Of a DNA stretch of 64,000 nt, positions 62,984-64,000 are shown one piece after another. A program made the translations under genes and the position numbers. Numbering within the stretch: position 1 is the stretch's first letter; each line of letters opens with the position of its first letter. The stretch comes from Rhizobium sp. NZLR1 (GTDB lineage Bacteria > Pseudomonadota > Alphaproteobacteria > Rhizobiales > Rhizobiaceae), in assembly GCF_017357385.1 (NCBI RefSeq), contig NZ_CP071637.1:124001-188000 (forward strand). Reading direction: 5' to 3'. Under the pieces are notes generated by a model. The model did not search any database, was not told the DNA's origin, and worked only from the letters and a program-made list of their open reading frames with translations.

Positions 62984-64000
62984 ATGAGAAAGTTCGATGT
63001 AATCGTCATCGGCGGTGGCCATAATGGTCTCGTCTGTGCGTGCTATCTCGCAAAGGCCGGACTGAAGGTTTGCGTCGTGGAACGGCAGCCGTTCGTCGGC
63101 GGGGCTGCGATCTCCCGCGAGGTCTGGCCGGGCTTTACGATCTCTGTCGCGTCCTACTGGATGAGCATGCTGCAGCCGAAGATCATGCTCGACCTCGGGC
63201 TCCAGGAAAATGGCGTTGAAGTCATTTCTGTCCCTCCGAGCTTTCATCCGTTCGACAGTGGAAAGAGCATTGTCTATTGGCCCGATGAGCAGCGCTTCGT
63301 CGAGGAACTCGCACAGTTCTCGAAAAAGGACGCCGAGAACTATCCGAAGTTTGCCGCCCATATGGCCGACATCATTCCCTATATCCGCCGGCTGATGTTT
63401 GAGACTCCGGTGGACCCGATGACCGGCAAGATCAAGGACATCACAAAGGCCATGTCGCTTGCCTGGCGGCTACGCGACATCGGTGCCCGCGTCTATGACA
63501 TCTGGGACCTGCTCACCCTCAGCGCTGACGATTATCTGCGCCGCTGGTTCGAAAGCGATGAGGTTTTGACGGCATTCGGCAGTTATGCATCGGGTTCGGC
63601 AGGTCTGATCAGCCCGAAGACCCAAGGCTCAGCCTACGTGCTCGCGAGACCTTACCTGCGCGACAACTCGACATCTGCTGGCGGAGGCGGGCTGATCAAA
63701 GGCGGCATGGGTTCGATATCTGAAGCGCTTCTGCGTGTCGCCAAGGCTCACGGCGTCGAGGTCTTGACCGGTGAGAAGGTTAGGAAAGTCGCTATCAGTA
63801 ACGGCAAAGCCGTTGGCGTCGAACTCGAAAGCGGCCCGCATCTTATAGCCAAGACGGTCGTCTCAAACGCTGGCGCGAAGATGACCTACTTCGACCTGAT
63901 CGGCACAGAACACCTTTCGGACGCCGTCAAGGGCCAGGTCGAGCGCCATCGCACCAAGTCGATTGCCTTTAAGATCAACCTCGCCTGCAATGCATTACCG
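62984..64000 (+). CDS. FAD-dependent oxidoreductase, phytoene-dehydrogenase-like (3' end outside window)
   Basis: Starts at ATG 62984 with CCGGAGG 8 bp upstream. The frame stays open to the window edge (339 codons). The N-terminus MRKFDVIVIGGGHNGLVCACYLAKAGLKVCVVERQPFVGGAA carries the dinucleotide-binding fold and the GG motif of the CrtI/NAD(P)-binding-like group, and GSAGLISPKTQGSAYVLARPYL and GGGLIKGGMGSISEALLRVA follow. Family members are FAD desaturases, isomerases and dehydrogenases; here the link with RidA and the regulon suggests an amine or small-molecule oxidation rather than carotenoid synthesis (inference). Confidence 0.85.
   Translation, partial: MRKFDVIVIGGGHNGLVCACYLAKAGLKVCVVERQPFVGGAAISREVWPGFTISVASYWMSMLQPKIMLDLGLQENGVEVISVPPSFHPFDSGKSIVYWPDEQRFVEELAQFSKKDAENYPKFAAHMADIIPYIRRLMFETPVDPMTGKIKDITKAMSLAWRLRDIGARVYDIWDLLTLSADDYLRRWFESDEVLTAFGSYASGSAGLISPKTQGSAYVLARPYLRDNSTSAGGGGLIKGGMGSISEALLRVAKAHGVEVLTGEKVRKVAISNGKAVGVELESGPHLIAKTVVSNAGAKMTYFDLIGTEHLSDAVKGQVERHRTKSIAFKINLACNALP

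Noticed and set aside
1..64000. CRISPR arrays, tRNA/rRNA genes, prophage or integrase genes
   Set aside because: No regular repeat-spacer pattern, cloverleaf-like sequence, rRNA signature or phage structural/integrase motif was seen on either strand.

Overview
The window looks like a catabolic/transport island of an alphaproteobacterium, most probably a Rhizobiales member (Rhizobium/Sinorhizobium/Agrobacterium type). It is GC-rich and densely packed with ABC importers, LysR/RpiR/GlxA-type regulators, dehydrogenases and oxidoreductases. I saw no rRNA, tRNA, CRISPR array, insertion sequence, prophage or replication origin. The mix of importer-plus-oxidation modules is typical of a megaplasmid or chromid, but nothing in the sequence proves the replicon type.

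Layout. 1-5.3 kb: a frameshifted LysR gene faces a five-gene SDR / hydrolase / SDR / glutathione S-transferase / Old Yellow Enzyme-like reductase run. 5.4-11.1 kb: a LysR gene diverges from a quaternary-amine (glycine betaine/choline type) ABC importer linked to an aldehyde dehydrogenase. 11.2-12.2 kb: a GlxA-type AraC regulator. 12.3-16.2 kb: a three-gene oxidation operon (two-component flavin monooxygenase, flavin reductase with a MarR-like tail, GMC oxidoreductase). 16.6-20.8 kb: a polar amino-acid ABC importer with a C45 acyltransferase/peptidase and an RpiR regulator. 21.3-24.5 kb: class III aminotransferase, RpiR regulator and a divergent BKACE (beta-keto acid cleavage) enzyme. 24.9-27.5 kb: a two-gene FAD amine/amino-acid dehydrogenase. 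27.8-28.0 kb: a GFA-family pseudogene.

28-64 kb appears to be one dispersed regulon. It holds two orphan periplasmic binding proteins, a branched-chain-type (Liv) ABC importer whose operon ends in an unrecognised helical protein and a BisC-like molybdoenzyme, two GMC oxidoreductases, an aldehyde dehydrogenase, two Asp/Glu/hydantoin-racemase-family proteins, an SDR, a nitronate monooxygenase, a citrate-synthase-fold protein, a hot-dog thioesterase, NDH-2, a Tat-type carboxylesterase, a complete electron-transfer chain to quinone (EtfB, EtfA, ETF-QO), adk-gabT-gabD, a RidA-type protein and a partial FAD oxidoreductase. Many of these promoters share a 35-bp bipartite element: two imperfect TGACY-N4-RGTCA palindromes placed exactly 21 bp apart, with an AT-rich 7-bp linker. 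I count ten such elements from 37.0 to 62.5 kb. No dedicated regulator gene is next to them. This element and the pathway it ties together are the most interesting signal here.

A coherent reading (inference) is import of a nitrogen-containing compound, oxidation by GMC, aldehyde and FAD dehydrogenases with electrons passed through ETF/ETF-QO to quinone, then transamination and semialdehyde oxidation (GabT/GabD) into central metabolism. The substrate cannot be read from the sequence. Decayed copies of three genes (LysR, GFA family, adenylate kinase) show ongoing gene loss.
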